64,000 nucleotides of DNA from Pachyseris speciosa (taxonomy: Eukaryota > Cnidaria > Anthozoa > Scleractinia > Pachyseridae). Shown here piece by piece: positions 22,171 through 35,100 of this stretch (the stretch's first letter is position 1; every line of letters begins with the position of its first letter). The notes below the pieces were generated by a model. It was given only the letters and a program-made list of their open reading frames with translations, made no database searches and was not told the DNA's origin. The position numbers were made by a program, and so were the translations under genes. Location of the stretch: positions 1 to 64,000 of the forward strand of contig JAEMWC010001363.1 in assembly GCA_016490735.1 (NCBI GenBank). The letters are read 5' to 3'.

Positions 22171-22536
22171 GGCAGCATTTACTGGCTAAAAGCCTGAGGA
22201 TTAATGTGTTTTTACGTGACATCAACCGAGCTTAACGTCTAAAGATATGGTTATTAGTCAAAATTATAGTAAACAATTTACCTTTAAAAGATTTAGTTCG
22301 CAAATTCCCTTCTGCACTTACCATTGCACAACTCTTTGTATCTTGACCAACTAAGCATGAAGGCTGTTATCAATGATGTATATATTGGCTTTGATCATGA
22401 GTTGGCTCGTAAAACTTATTCTGAAGTAAGATTCACAGATAAAACAGTTTTGGAAACCGTTATTCTGCCCTGTAACGTTGAGCCTCTCATACAAAGCTCA
22501 CTAGGCTTTTCATGCCAGGGCATCGGCTGTGGCTAG
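22171..22536 (+). other. Conserved acceptor-like site and short open frame, unit 1
   Basis: A polypyrimidine tract ending TTTCAG at 22171 is followed by a block conserved in all copies. The ATG at 22357, in a longer open frame (SLYLDQLSM...), gives MKAVINDVYIGFDHELARKT and stops at 22536. Equivalent frames start at 27,961 and 35,159. Indels between copies inside this block are three bases long. It could be a relic exon. No protein family is recognised. Confidence 0.3.
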
Positions 22537-22837
22537 AATCCATGGCAGATCGACCGATGCTTACCAGTCGCGTGCTGTCTTAGCTGTTTGAATTGAGCCC
22601 GAGCGGGTCTTTATTATTTGATTTGATGCTAATTAATTTCTACAGGTATTCAATTAACGCTAATTGGTTGAGTTCCTTAGAGACAGTTCCAAGCTCAAGT
22701 TAAATAACGTTTGCAAGCAAAAGAAAAATAAAGGCTCTATAGTTTGTTAAGTATTTGAAACTAAGATTGAACGCGTTTAACACTGTCGTACCCTACACTT
22801 AAGCATTTCAATTCTTTCGATGATCTCGTTCCCTGAA

Positions 22838-23157
22838 TAGAGAGTTTAAGCAACGACGACCGCGACGGCAACGAGAACGCCTCAAAACAATATAATTAAT
22901 AAGCATAAACAATAGCCCTGCACGTGCGTTTTACATTTTGGTACATTTGTTCGCCGACCTCAGCAAAACGGCAACGTGAAATGGGCAAATTTTAGGTTTG
23001 GTAGGGAACGTGAGCGTGCGACGGTGAACTCTTCTTTCTTTTTCCCAACTTTAATGCCGTTCAGCTTTACTTATTATAATTTAGCTTCAGGATAGGTCGC
23101 CAGCATATTACAAGCTAAACAAGTTGCCGTTGCCGTCGTCGTTGCTTAAGCTCTCTA
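22838..23157. mobile_element. MITE of the GAGAGTTTAAGCAACGACGAC family, unit 1 copy
   Basis: Ends TAGAGAGTTTAAGCAACGAC and GTCGTTGCTTAAGCTCTCTA. Unit 2 has it at 31,067-31,424, about 40 bp longer, so this copy has an internal deletion. Unit 3 shows the unoccupied site near 35,645. No ORF. Confidence 0.85.
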
Positions 23158-23517
23158 TTGTCTTTACAGGATGGGCTTAATATAGCCCTAAAAGCCACGA
23201 TTTGACCTAAACATACAAAGTACATTCCCTTAATCCTTTAAGCGGTTATTGTAGTTTGCCAACATTGCCGTTCGCTTTATAACTTAGTCCCATTTGTTCC
23301 GCGTAATTAGTTTGGATCTACGAGGAGATGATCAGTGGATACCGATCAAGCAAATTCCAGAGTTTTGGTTGGCTCATCAGTCATCAGCTATCAGCCATTA
23401 TACATTGTTGGACAAATGGCTGCTGTCGAATCATCTCAGGGTCTATCTTGCGATGAAATCAGCAGGATCCAGCAATATTTCGGCTATTGATTACTATTCC
23501 TTGCAGCGTAGAAGTCC

Positions 23518-23544
23518 TTGTTGTTGTTGTTGTTGTTGTTGTTG
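23518..23544 (+). repeat. (TTG)n microsatellite, repeated in all units
   Basis: A trinucleotide run that recurs at about 31,786-31,804 and 36,010-36,031 in the same context, with different lengths. It creates spurious poly-Cys and poly-Asn frames. Confidence 0.9.
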
Positions 23545-23951
23545 TTCTTGGTTTTTACTTCCAGGGTGCCAGTTGGCACATACTCGCTTGCGTGCTGTCC
23601 AATTTGAACTAAGCCACAAGCGGGTCTAGCCTCCTTCGCAGAGGTCTTTGGGCTCGTCACGCGTTCCTTGCCCACGGTCTTGATTCTCTGGATTTGACAC
23701 TAGTTACGTTTTCGCGGTATACGATCAACGTACTTGATTAAATTTCCATAGAGGCAATCTCATAATCCTTTTTATAACGTTTGCAAGCAAAATCGGCAAA
23801 ACAGTAAAGTTGGAAAATTATTTCAAACCAACGAAGTATAATTTTAAAATTAATTTCAGTACATTAGTATCATTGAGAATTTTAATTGTTTTCATGATCA
23901 CATTCTCAGACATTTTTTACGCAGCTAAAACATATCATTCCAGGAGCCCAT

Positions 23952-24319
23952 GAATGACCATTCTTGGTTTTCACATGACGTCACAAAAAACTAAAATTCA
24001 AAATTTAACAGACTTTTGTATTTTTAGCTTCATCACGTAAAAGACATTTTAGAAGTAAATTCCAGAGGTTTTAACACGTTTCCGGCCGCCGTATTTGTGC
24101 CCCTCAGAGGGACACCAACATGGCGTGTCCGTACTAAACTCTACAATTCTGAGTGGTACATTTTGCCGAATAACTCGAGTACGGGATATCGCACAGCCCC
24201 GAGACTTTGGCATGTTGTTTATTTATTACTCTTCTACAACATCTCAATTTCTTGACTTTACCTATCGAATGTTAAATGATTTAATTTTTTTACTTGCGTG
24301 ACTGAAAACCAAGAATAGA
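23952..24319. mobile_element. MITE with TTCTTGGTTTTCA termini
   Basis: The left end ATTCTTGGTTTTCACATGAC is complemented by GACTGAAAACCAAGAAT at the right. Internal blocks (AACTAAAATTCAAAA, TCACGTAAAAGACATTTTAG) recur at about 25,190-25,770, where the termini differ. No ORF. Confidence 0.65.
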
Positions 24320-26810
24320 ATTTGATGCACAGATAGATTGAATTCACTCGACCTGTTCAAGCAAATCTCGCTTGTTTGCGACGAAAAAGTCAATTCCTTT
24401 TTCAGGGACGCGTTTTTAAGATCATAGCAAGACATGCAATTTTGATCTCAAGAAAGTGATGACAACTCAAGATTTTAGCTACTGCTTACATCATTGCATA
24501 GTGGACATTGTTCTGTTCTATAACTGCCATTTAGTTTTATGTTCACCACTTCGTGAAATAATATTAAAATTTGCCTGTGGTGCTGCAAAACCTACACATC
24601 TTGCCATAGTTACCATCCGCTGTAACGACACCCGGAATTAAAGTTACGAAGGAATGTGTCAGTTCACTCAGTAATTCAATACATCCGGAACTTAACTCTT
24701 CTTAATTTCATTCCATACTATTAAAGTAGTTTAAAGCCTAAAGAAAACATAAAATGAGAGAACGTGGAACTCAGTTTTGAGGTAAATGGCAAGACAAGTT
24801 TGATATCAAGAAAGTCATGACAACTCAAGTTATTAGCGACTGCTTACAACTTCACAGAGTCTATGTTGTTCTGTTCTATATTTGCCATTTAGTTTTATGT
24901 TCACCACTTCGTGAATTAATATTAATTTTTGCCGGCCTTTCATGTCGCAAAAGCCTGTACATCTTGCGCGCACATCTTGCCACCTTACCTCCGCTACAAA
25001 AGCACCCCGGAAGTTACGAAGAAATGTATGACATTTCACTGTACTTCAGTACATCCGGAGTTAGCTCCTCTTAATTTAATTCTATACTATAAAATTAGTT
25101 TAAAACCTAAATTAAACATAAAATGATTGAACGTACAACGCGCAGGTATTTCATTATTGATATGCCTGCGGTGAAACAGAAATAGAGGGTTTTTACGTGA
25201 CGTCATAAAAAACTAAAATTCAAAAGTAAAGAACCTTTTGCATTTTTATCTTCATCACGTAAAAGACATTTTAGAAATGTATCTCCTTGCATGTTTTCAG
25301 TTCGGTAGCTTGCTTTGTTTTGAAAATAGAGCAGTTTGAATTTTAGAGTTTTTCACAGTGCGTAACATAAAGATGTCTGCTCACAAGCATGACACTTACT
25401 TGAAAACATCGATTCACCGTGTGTTTTTGAGGTTTGAAAGCCAACATGGTAAGAGAAGCGTCTATGTGAATATTTGAAAGCTCAACAGAGACAAAAAAGC
25501 CTTTGAGATAGCCAAAGTAAGAAACAGTTGTTTTAACTCGTTTCCGACCGCCATTTTGGAGTCCCCCAAAGGGACGCCAAGATAGCGTTTCCATACAAAA
25601 TACTATAATTTTGAGTGGCACATTTGCGGAATAACTCGAGTACGGGATATCGCACGGTCCTGAGACTTTAGCATGTTGTTTATTTATTACTCTTCTATAA
25701 TATCACAATTTCTTGACATTATCTCTTGAATGATTGATGATTTTATTATTATTTTTTTTTACTTGCGTGACTGAAAGCGCTCCATACAAAACTTGAATTA
25801 AATCGCCGGAGTTTTTACTTAAGGTGCGCAGTCTGGTTCTTTAGAGCTTAACCTTATTTCAAACCAAAATACGCCATTTTCCATACGCCATTTTCCATAC
25901 CCACTTCCGACTTGTAGAAATTGTCCTATTAGGTTCTTTGTTTTTTTTCTTTTTTTAATAGCGTGATTTAGTGAGGCATCCATGCAGCTATTCATAGTTA
26001 ATTCACGTTGTCGTAAGATCTATGCGACGAGCCTGTAATCTGGGTAATTTGTCTATAAAAGTTCTTAAGACAGCTTGACTCGTACCTAGAGATACACAAG
26101 CACATAGACACTCGTTTGTGAGTGCAGTTCTTTTCCATCCTATAGTGTGCAAACACGAAAATGTAACTAAGGAAACAAATTTTTATGATTTGTGGACAAC
26201 CCTGGCATGTCCCCTTTCGGTAGTTGTGTATAAGACCGAGGATCTGCAATACAACACTGAAATAAAACTGGCCTACGTTTAACTCAAATATCAGCCTGCA
26301 TAGTAAGCGATTCCGCGGGGTTTCCTGGCGAAGAAAAAAAGTGGTTTTTCGATGTTTTGAAAAATGGGAGGAGAACAAAACATCGGAAAATGCTTTTGCC
26401 CGGTCTTTGCTCGTCAGGAAACCCAACGGAAAAGCTTACTACGCAGGCTAGTCAAATGTTAGTTTTTGCTTCCCTCGCATTCTCCCTTTTTCATTTCGCG
26501 TTAAATATGCAAAGACGTTTTGAAACGTCCATGATTCAGTTTAAAACAATGCCCAACTTTATAACATACTCGCTACGTACAAACTCCGCGCAATAACTTG
26601 GCGAGGAATTTGCTTTTACTGAAAACTAAAACGAGAGTGTATGTATTTTTTTCCTGAAGCAGTCGGCATGCCTGCACTTCCATTTATTAACCTTGTTACA
26701 GTGTTCATGTATTAGTGTATGATAGCCTTGCAAACTCAATTCATACTATTACCACAGAAGAGCAATCCCTGACCGTGGATGACAACTGGGCGCAAAATAA
26801 CAAATAAAAA

Positions 26811-26899
26811 TAAAAATTTGCATAAGCATTGTCTTCAATTTCTCTCGGGATGATTGTTAGTCCCAAGGGAAATTGTAAACAGTGCTTATGCAAAATTTT
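26811..26899. repeat. Short hairpin, about 90 bp, also in unit 3
   Basis: AAATTTGCATAAGCATTGTC pairs with the right arm (ACAGTGCTTATGCAAAATTT). The unit 3 equivalent is 34,076-34,153 and is more degraded. No array of units and no sign of processing is visible, so it is listed as a structural repeat. Confidence 0.6.
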
Positions 26900-28109
26900 G
26901 GGGGGCAAACAAAGTGCATTACAGGAGATACCGAAGTGGCGAATGCTGCCTAACAGACTGGTAGTAAAGTTTTAACCCACGCCCTTACCACAAGAGAAAG
27001 CTTAGCTAGAATATTAGATTCTTTAAGAGCCTTGGTCAATTTCCGGCAGGATAAGGAACTCTGACTAAATAAACACTGAACAGAAATAGTAGGAAAGGGC
27101 GAATGGCGACAGAGCCTGCCGGCTTTCAAGACGCGGTCTGTGATTGGAGAATAAAGCAATAGATGATACAACACAAACAATACCCCGAGCCCTGATAACA
27201 AAAGAAGCTACAGGTCATAGGCACCAATCAAAATAGAAGTCTGGAAGAGCTACAGGATTCCTCAGAAAGGCAAAGAAATCTGGTGACATATTGACGGGAG
27301 GACAGGATTATTAAAACGCCCGTCAGAGTACCCGTTGGCGATACCGTCACCTTTGCAAATTAGTTTATCTTCCAGAGATAAAGTGAATATCTATGACTCT
27401 TAAAATACGATAGGGCGGCTACTACTTCCACAGATAAAGAGAAGATCTATATAAGACTCTTCAAATGCGATAGGGCAGCTACGATACGAAAGTTAGTTTC
27501 CGGACACACTAAGTGATTCAATACAAGGGTTAACAAATTTGTATACGATCAATCGTGAAGTAACTTGTGTCAATAATGTCGAGCGACTAATTAATTATTG
27601 CATGAATAGTGTAAGCCAAACGTTCGCCCAAAATGAAAACTGAAGTCTCTGCGGACAACCATAATGATCCCTAACATTACTTAACTAAAACATGTCACTA
27701 GATTTGGTAGCAGTGTCTTTAGTTTTGATCATATTTTTATTATTTCAGGCGGCATTCACTGGCTAAAAACCTGGGGATTAAAGAGTTTTTACGTGACATC
27801 AACCGAGCTTAACGTCAAAAGATCTGAGTTACCTTAAATAGTTTTTCACTGCAGTTACTTGTCAAAATTATCGAAAGCAATTTACCTTAAAAAGATTTAG
27901 TTCACAAATTCCCTTTTGCACTTACCATTCTACAACTCTTTGTATCTTGACCAACTAAGCATGGAGACTGTTCTTATCAATGATGAAGATATCGACTGTG
28001 ATCATGAGTTGGTTCATAAACGTTATTCTGAAGTGGGACTCATAAATTCAACCATTATGCAACAGCTATCCTGCCCTGTCACGCAGAACCTCTTACACCA
28101 GGCTCACCA

Positions 28110-30752
28110 GTCTTTTCACCAACCTCGTTCCCAGGGTCTCTCCTCTTCCCGCCCCCTGGAGCGAGAGAGAAGAGACCCTGGTTGGGTCTGGTCACGTGTG
28201 TCTGAGACAATTGAAGACGTTAGGGAGGGGTCCTTATATCTCAATATTTTGTCGCCGTTCCTTTTGTCACAATCCAAGCGAGGCTTTCGTGTTCTCTACT
28301 CGCTGACAATTTTATGGAGTCTACTAATCGACTGGGTTCTGGGAAAGTCATCGGTTTCAAAACTACTCTCATCCGTTGGAACTAAAAAGTTTATTTCTCT
28401 GATATTCAAAAAGCTTTCGATTACCATCGCTGGTTTAGTATCAAAAGGCGAGCATGGAGTGATGCGAAACGCAAGCGCAAGTTAGTGTTTTCTCTGATAA
28501 GAATAGCGTGTTCCCGACCCGGCTGAGACGGCATATGAGAAAGATATGAGAATCCTAATATGTCCATGAACTCTTCATGGTTGCTGTGTAAAAGTTTCCC
28601 TTTTAATTGCTAACACTTTGGTTTTGACGCATCCGAATTCATGCTGTAACAAATCAACGTGGTGTGGTACATATGAGAAGAATGATAATCGTTTCCTGTG
28701 AAAAGCGCCTCCGATGATTTTCACGGTCAAAGATTTTGGATCCTCGACAGACTCTGAAAAATATAGCTCATTTATTTCTTCTTCTTTCCGAGCCGCTGCA
28801 CTTCGAACAAAATATAAATTTCGAACAAACTTCAGCTGACAAAATGCTCGTTGCGTTTACCACTGTGCAAATGAGCGACTGTTTTGTTTCCTAGTATGCA
28901 TAATTTTGGTGTCTGTGGTGCTACGTCAGTGAAGTTTGGCTTACCAACGGAGAATTGATCATTTGGCCGTCTTTTGGCCGATTTAGCTTCGTGTATATTT
29001 TCAGCGGGCTAACGTGATGGATGTTAGTGCTTTGTATTTTAGTTATTTTGACCTCAAAGCAGGGCCACCCAACGAGCAAAATCAACCAAAAGCTATAGAA
29101 AGGCATTTTGGGTTGCGTTATGGTGTTTGATGCCTGTTTAAAGTGATGTTTTCATAAGCTAGAAGAAATTCATCTGTTCGGATTCCCTAACTGAAATTTT
29201 AACTGCCTGAAAATGTTAGGGAACAAAATCTTCCTTTCAGAAAATGCAAGCTGAAATGAACTTTCCACGAACTTTCTAGGGAACTATTTTTTTTCCGCAA
29301 ATGCTAACTGGCCTTTTTGACTGCCTAAGACAGCAATTACGACCTTTCCAAACACTTCAGGGGCTATGATTTCCCAATTTCGAATATTTTAGGCCACGTT
29401 TTAGTTACGAAAATCCGAGTGCACTCTTTAATCGACGCCGAAAGCGTAAGGCGAATTACCCTTCACCGAACAGATATCTACCGAAACTTGTCGTTGGGTG
29501 CCCCTGTCAAAGGTCATTTCTGGATTATCAACGCCTGTTTGTTGGAACCCGTGTTGTTTCTGTTTAGCGAGTGTGGTTTTCACGTCCTTCGAGGCGTTTC
29601 GTTTGGCTCATTTCGGTTCGTCCGTTGACCGTACAGCCAGTCGTGTTATCTTAAGTTTGTAAGGATAGCGTTTTTAGCCGTGTGATTATCTTGTAATATT
29701 TATATTGCCGGGCCCGGCAGCAAGATGTTCAGTGTTCCTATCACGGCTATCTGTCTTTCGATCCCTTCTTTAGCACTGTAGCTTCTAAAAGAACTACGCA
29801 GTAGAAATTGACCACTTACCTTTGGTTACGGCTGTGTTTTTGTCTTTGATCGTTTCGCTCCGCTCTGTAACGGCGGTTCTTAGTAGTTTCCAGGGGCACC
29901 CAACGACAAGTTTCGGTAGATATCTGTTCGGTGGAGGGTAATTCGCCTTGCACTTTCGGCGTAGATTTAAGAGTGCACTCGGATTTTCGTAACTAAAACG
30001 TAGCCTAAAAGATTCGAAATTGGGAAATCCTAACCCCTGAGGTTTTCGGAAAGGTCGTAATTGCTGTTTTTGGCAGTCAAAAACGTCAGCTAGCATTTTC
30101 GGAAAGAAAATAGTTCCCTAGAAAGTTCGTGGAAAGTTCATTTCAACTTGCATTTTCTCAAGGGAAGATTTTGTTCCCTAACATTTTCGGGCAATTAAAA
30201 TTTCAGCTAGGGAATCCGAACAGATGAACTTCTTCTAGCTTATGAAAAAATCGCTTTAAACAGACTTCAAACACTATAAGGTACTTAAAAATGCCTGTCT
30301 ACAGCTCTTGCTTGATTTGGCTCGTTGGGTGCCCCTGAGTTTCCTCCTTTTGTTAATGCCAGTTTATGGACTGTGTTTTGAGTAAGCCATGAAATGACAG
30401 GCAAGACCATGGTTTCGATTCTCCCTTGTGGATCTCGTCAGTTGCCGGGAATGGCTTGATTAGAGTTGCTCTTTAGGCAACGTCGTTCTTTTATCAGGAT
30501 TTATCCCACTTGACATGGTCCGTGCTTTGCGGATAACAGTGCTCACACGTTTCGATGGCTTTCCGTACATTTCCGTTCTCCCCTAGGCTCAGTAGAGACA
30601 ACTTTCATACTAATCCGCCCCTCCCTCGACTTGTTTATGTGTAATCTCCCAGATTGTAGGAGACACGTGACCAGACCCAACCAGGGTCTCTTCTCTCTCG
30701 CTCCAGGGGGTGGGAAGGGGAGAGACCCTGGGAACGAGGTTGTCTTTTCACC
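28110..30752. mobile_element. Mutator-like non-autonomous element, 2621 bp, with 11-bp target duplication
   Basis: GTCTTTTCACC flanks the element at 28110-28120 and 30742-30752. The ends are AACCTCGTTCCCAGGGTCTC and its complement, and the TIRs stay similar for about 85 bases, through GGTCTGGTCACGTG. Units 1 and 3 lack the insertion. There is no transposase frame. The interior holds a second foldback (29,057-30,345). An 11-bp duplication fits Mutator-like elements. Confidence 0.8.
29057..30345. repeat. Nested foldback element with 450-bp arms
   Basis: The left arm, about 29,057-29,510, starts GGGCCACCCAACGAGCAAAA. It is the diverged complement of about 29,890-30,345, which ends GCTCGTTGGGTGCCCC. 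The spacer is 29,511-29,889 and contains a GCCGGGCCCGGC palindrome near 29,708. No transposase. Target duplications are not clear. Confidence 0.75.
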
Positions 30753-31066
30753 AGGCTTTTTATGCCAGGGCATCGACTGCGTCTAGAAACCATGCCAGAT
30801 CGACCGATCCTTACAAGTCGCGTGCTGTTCTGTTTGAACTGACCCCGAAGCGAATTTGATGCTAATTACGTTCTCCAGGCATTCAATTAACGCTAATAAG
30901 TTGAGCTCCTTAGAGACAGTTCCAAGCTCAAGTTTAATAACGTTTCAAGCAAAAGAACTAAAGTTCTATAGTTTGTTAAGTATTTGAAACTAACTTTGAA
31001 CACTTATAACACTGTAGCATCCTACACTTAAGCATATGAATTCTTTCGATGATCTCGTTCCCAGAA

Positions 31067-31424
31067 TAGAGAGTTTAAGCAACGACGACCGCGACGGCAA
31101 CGAGTACGCCCCAAAACAATATGCTTAACGAGCAAAAACATTCGCCCTGCACATGCGTTTTACATTTTGGTACATTTCTTTGCCGTCCTCAGAAAAACAG
31201 CAACGTGAAAAGACCAAATTTTAAGTTTGGTGGAGAACGTGAGCTTGTGACGGTGAACTCTTCTTTCTTTTTCCCAATGCCGTTTTTACTAATTTAGCTT
31301 CAGAATAGGTCGCCAGCATATTGCAAGTTAAACAAGTAGTAAAAATCGCGAAAGAATTACAATGACGAGAAGTTACATTTAGAAATGACGTTTTCGTTGC
31401 CGTCGTCGTTGTTTAAGCTCTCTA
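31067..31424. mobile_element. TAGAGAG MITE, unit 2 copy
   Basis: Same termini and site as 22,838-23,157. It retains an internal block (ATCGCGAAAGAATTACAATG) that the unit 1 copy lacks. Confidence 0.85.
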
Positions 31425-32187
31425 TTGTCTATACAGGATGAGCTTAATATAGCCCTAAAAGCCAGGATTTGACCTACACATACAAAGTACATTCCCTTAA
31501 TACCTTAAGTAGCTCTAGTTGTTTGACAACATTGCCATTCGCTTTATAGCTTAATCGCATTTGTTCCGCGTAATTAGTTTGGATCAATGAGAAGCAGATC
31601 AGTGGATACCGATCAAGCAAATTCCAGAGTTTTGGTTGGATCATCGGTCATCAGATATCAGCCATTATACAATGTTGGACAAATGGCTGCTGTTGAATCA
31701 TCTCAGGGTCTATCTTGCGATGAATGAAGCAGTATCCAGCAATATTTCTGCTATTGATTACTATTATCTTTAGCGTAGAAGTCCTTGTTGTTGTTGTTGT
31801 TGTTTTTTTTCTTCGTTTTTACTTCCAAGATGCCAGTTGACACATATTCACTTCCGTGCTGTCCTATTTCAACTATGCCACAATTGGGTCTTCATTCTTT
31901 GGATTTGACCTTAGTTACGTTTTCGCGGTATTCGATCAACACACTTCATTAAGTTCCATAGAGACAATCTCATAATCATTTTTTATAACGTTTACAGGCA
32001 AAATCGGCAAAACAGTAAAGTTGGTTAATTATTTCACACCAACGAAGTATGCTTTTAAAATTAATTTCACTACAGTATATCCTTGAACATTTGAATTGTT
32101 TGCATGATCACATTCTCAGACATTGTTGACGAAGCTAAAACTTACTATAGAATTTGACACATAGATTAAATTCACTTAATCTGTTAA

Positions 32188-35100
32188 ACAAGTCTTACTT
32201 GTTTGCGACGAAAAGGACACTTCCTTTTGCAGGGACGCATTTTTGAGATCATAGCAAGGCATGCAATTTTGATCTCAAGAAAGTAATGACCGCTCAAGTT
32301 ATTAGCTACTGCTTACATCATTGTATAGTCGAAATTGTTCTGTTCTATAACTGCCATTTAGTTTTATGTTCACCACTTCGTGAAATAATATTAAAATGTG
32401 CCTGTTGTGCCGCAAAACCCACACATCTGGGCCACAGTTACCATCCGCTGTAACAACACCCCGGAATTAAAGTTACGAAGGAATGTATGTCAGTTCACTC
32501 AGTACTTCAATACATCCGGAATTTAACTCTTCTTAATTTCATTCTATGCCATTTAAGTAGTTTAAAGCCTAAAGTAAACATAAAATGAATGAGTGTGGAA
32601 CGCAGTTTTGAGGTAATGGTAAGACAAGTTTGGTATCAAGAAAGTCATGACAACTCAAGTTATTATAATAAAGTTATTAGCGACTGCTTACAACTTCACA
32701 GAGTCGACATTGTTCTGTTCTATATTTGCCATTTAGTTTTATGTTCACCACTTCGTTAATTAATATTAATATTCGCCGTCCTATCATGCCGCAAAAATCC
32801 GCACATCTTGCGCGCACATCTTGTCACCTTGCTTCCGCTATAACAGCACCCAGGAAGTTACGTAGCAATGTATGACATTTCACTCAGTGCTTAAGTCTAA
32901 ACTATTAAAGTAGTTGAAAGCCTAATGTAAACATAAAATGATTGACCGTACAATGCGCAAATATTTCATTATTGATATGCCTGGGGTGAAACAGAAATAC
33001 AAAAGTTAAATTATATCGTCGGAGTTTTTACTTAAGGTGTGCAGTTTGGTTCTTCAGATCTTAACATTATTTCAAACCAAAATACGTCATTTTCCATACC
33101 GATTTCCGACCTGTAGAATTTTTCCTATTAGGCATACATACATTAATAGTTAATTCACGTTAATTCACGTTGTCAGAAGATCTACGCGACGAGCCTGTAT
33201 GGTGATCTCGGTAATTGATCTATAAAAGTTCCAAACTCAGCTTGACTCACCCCTAGAGATACACAAGCACATAGACATACGTTTGTGAGTGCTGTTCCTT
33301 TCCATCGTATAGTGTGCAAACACGAAAATGTAAGCAAATTTCAAATATTTGTCGACAACCCATGTCCCCTTTCGGTAGCTGTGTATAAGACAGCCGATCT
33401 GCATGACAACACTGAAATAAAAGTGGCCTACGTTTAACTCAAATATCAGGCTGCATAGCAAGCGAATCCGTGGGGTTTCCTGGCGAAGAAAGAAAGCAGT
33501 TTTTCGATGTTTTGGAAAAATGGGAGGAGAGCAAAACACTGGAAATTACATTTCCTCGGTCTTTCTTCGTCAGGAAACCCCACGGAAACGGTTTCAACGC
33601 AGGATAGTCAAATGTTAGTTGTTTTTTTTTTTTGTTCCCTCGCATTCTCCCTTCTTCATTTCGCGTTAATGGTTACAAACGTCCATGATTCAGTTTAAAA
33701 CAATACCCAACTTTATAACATACTCGCTACGTACAAACTCCGCGTAATGACTTGGCGAAGAATTTGCTTTTACTGAAAATTAAACTGAGAGTGTACGTGT
33801 TTTTTTCCTGAAGCAGTCGTCGTGCCTGCACTTCCATTTATTAACCTTGTCACGTGTTCATGTATTAGTGTATGATAGCCTTGCAAACTCAATTCAAACC
33901 ATTACGACGGAGGAGCAATCCCTGACCGTGGATGACAAGTGGGCGCAAATTAATCTCCATTGGGAGAACCATTTAAAGGAGATAATTTAAGCAGAGTAAA
34001 GGCTCGAATGACTGGTAGACGTGAAACTTATTCGCCACTTCCATAAATCCCACAAAACACTTCCCACCCCAAACGTTTGCAGAAGCATTGTTTTTAATTT
34101 CTCTCGGGATGATTGCTAGACCCAAGAGAAATTGAAAACAATAATTATGCAAAATATTTGAGGGCAAACAAAGTGTATTATGGGAAATGCCGATGTGGCG
34201 AATACTGTCAAACCGACTGGTAGTAAAGTTTTCGCCCACGCCCTTACCACAAGAGAATGCTAAGCTAGAATATTAGATTCTTTAAGAGGTTTGGTCAATT
34301 TCCGGCAGGATAAGGGACTTTGACTAAATTTACATTGGACAGAAATAGTAGGAATGCGGGAAAGGCGAGGGAGCCTGCAGCTTTCAAGACGCGGTCTGTG
34401 ATTGAAGAATGAAACAATAGATAATACAAGAAAAACAATGCCCCGAGCCCTGATAACAAAAGAAGCTACAGGTAATAGGCACCAATCAAAAAAGAGGTCT
34501 GGAAGAGCTACAGGATTACTATGAAAGGCAAAGAAATCTGGTGACATATTGACGGTAGGACAGGATTATTAAAACGCCCGTCAGAGTACCCGTTGGCGAT
34601 ACCGTCACCTTTGCAAATTAGTTTATCTTCCAGAGATAAAGCGAAGATCTGTATAGGACTCTTCAAAAGCGATAGGGCGGCTAGTAGTTTCCGGACAGAC
34701 TAAGTGATTCAGTACAAGGGTTAACAAATTTGTATAAGATCAATCGTAACGTAACTTGTGTCAATAATGTCGAGCGACTAATTAAATTAGTACTTGAACA
34801 GCTTAAGACAAAGGTTCGCCAGAAAAAAAAATGTCTCTGAGGTGGGCGGGACAACCCTTAACATCCTTAATATAACTTAGCATTCCAAAACATTTCACTC
34901 GATTTGGTAGCAGTGTCTTTAGTTCTAATCATATTGTTATTATATTAGGCAGCATTCACTGGCTAAAAGCCTGGGGTTTAGGATGTTTCTTACGGCATGA
35001 CATCAATCGAGCTTAACGCTAAAAGATCTGAGTTACCTTAAATAGTTTTTCACTGCAGTTGCTATTCAAAATTATCGAAAGCAATTTACCTTAAAAAGAT

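Larger units (their letters stand above)
17942..24369 (+). repeat. Tandem unit 1
   Basis: Carries three subrepeats (about 18,055-18,300, 18,360-18,620 and 18,715-18,990). Private insertions are 19,066-19,750 and 20,684-21,082, plus a MITE at 22,838-23,157 that is shared with unit 2. An element at 23,952-24,319 lies near its right end. Confidence 0.75.
24370..32187 (+). repeat. Tandem unit 2
   Basis: The longest unit because of a 2.6-kb Mutator-like insertion at 28,121-30,741. It has two subrepeats (24,460-24,745 and 24,815-25,110) and a second copy of the CGTGACGTCA repeat at 25,190-25,790. A short hairpin lies at 26,811-26,899 and the TAGAGAG MITE at 31,067-31,424. Confidence 0.75.

Noticed and set aside
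23294..23629. Open frame with poly-Cys near the GTT run, also near 35,898
   Set aside because: The Cys run is translated microsatellite, its length differs between units, and the flanking residues are not conserved as protein.
25343..25621. 92-codon minus-strand frame in unit 2
   Set aside because: It lies within the CGTGACGTCA repeat, and the equivalent region near 24,060-24,300 does not keep the frame.
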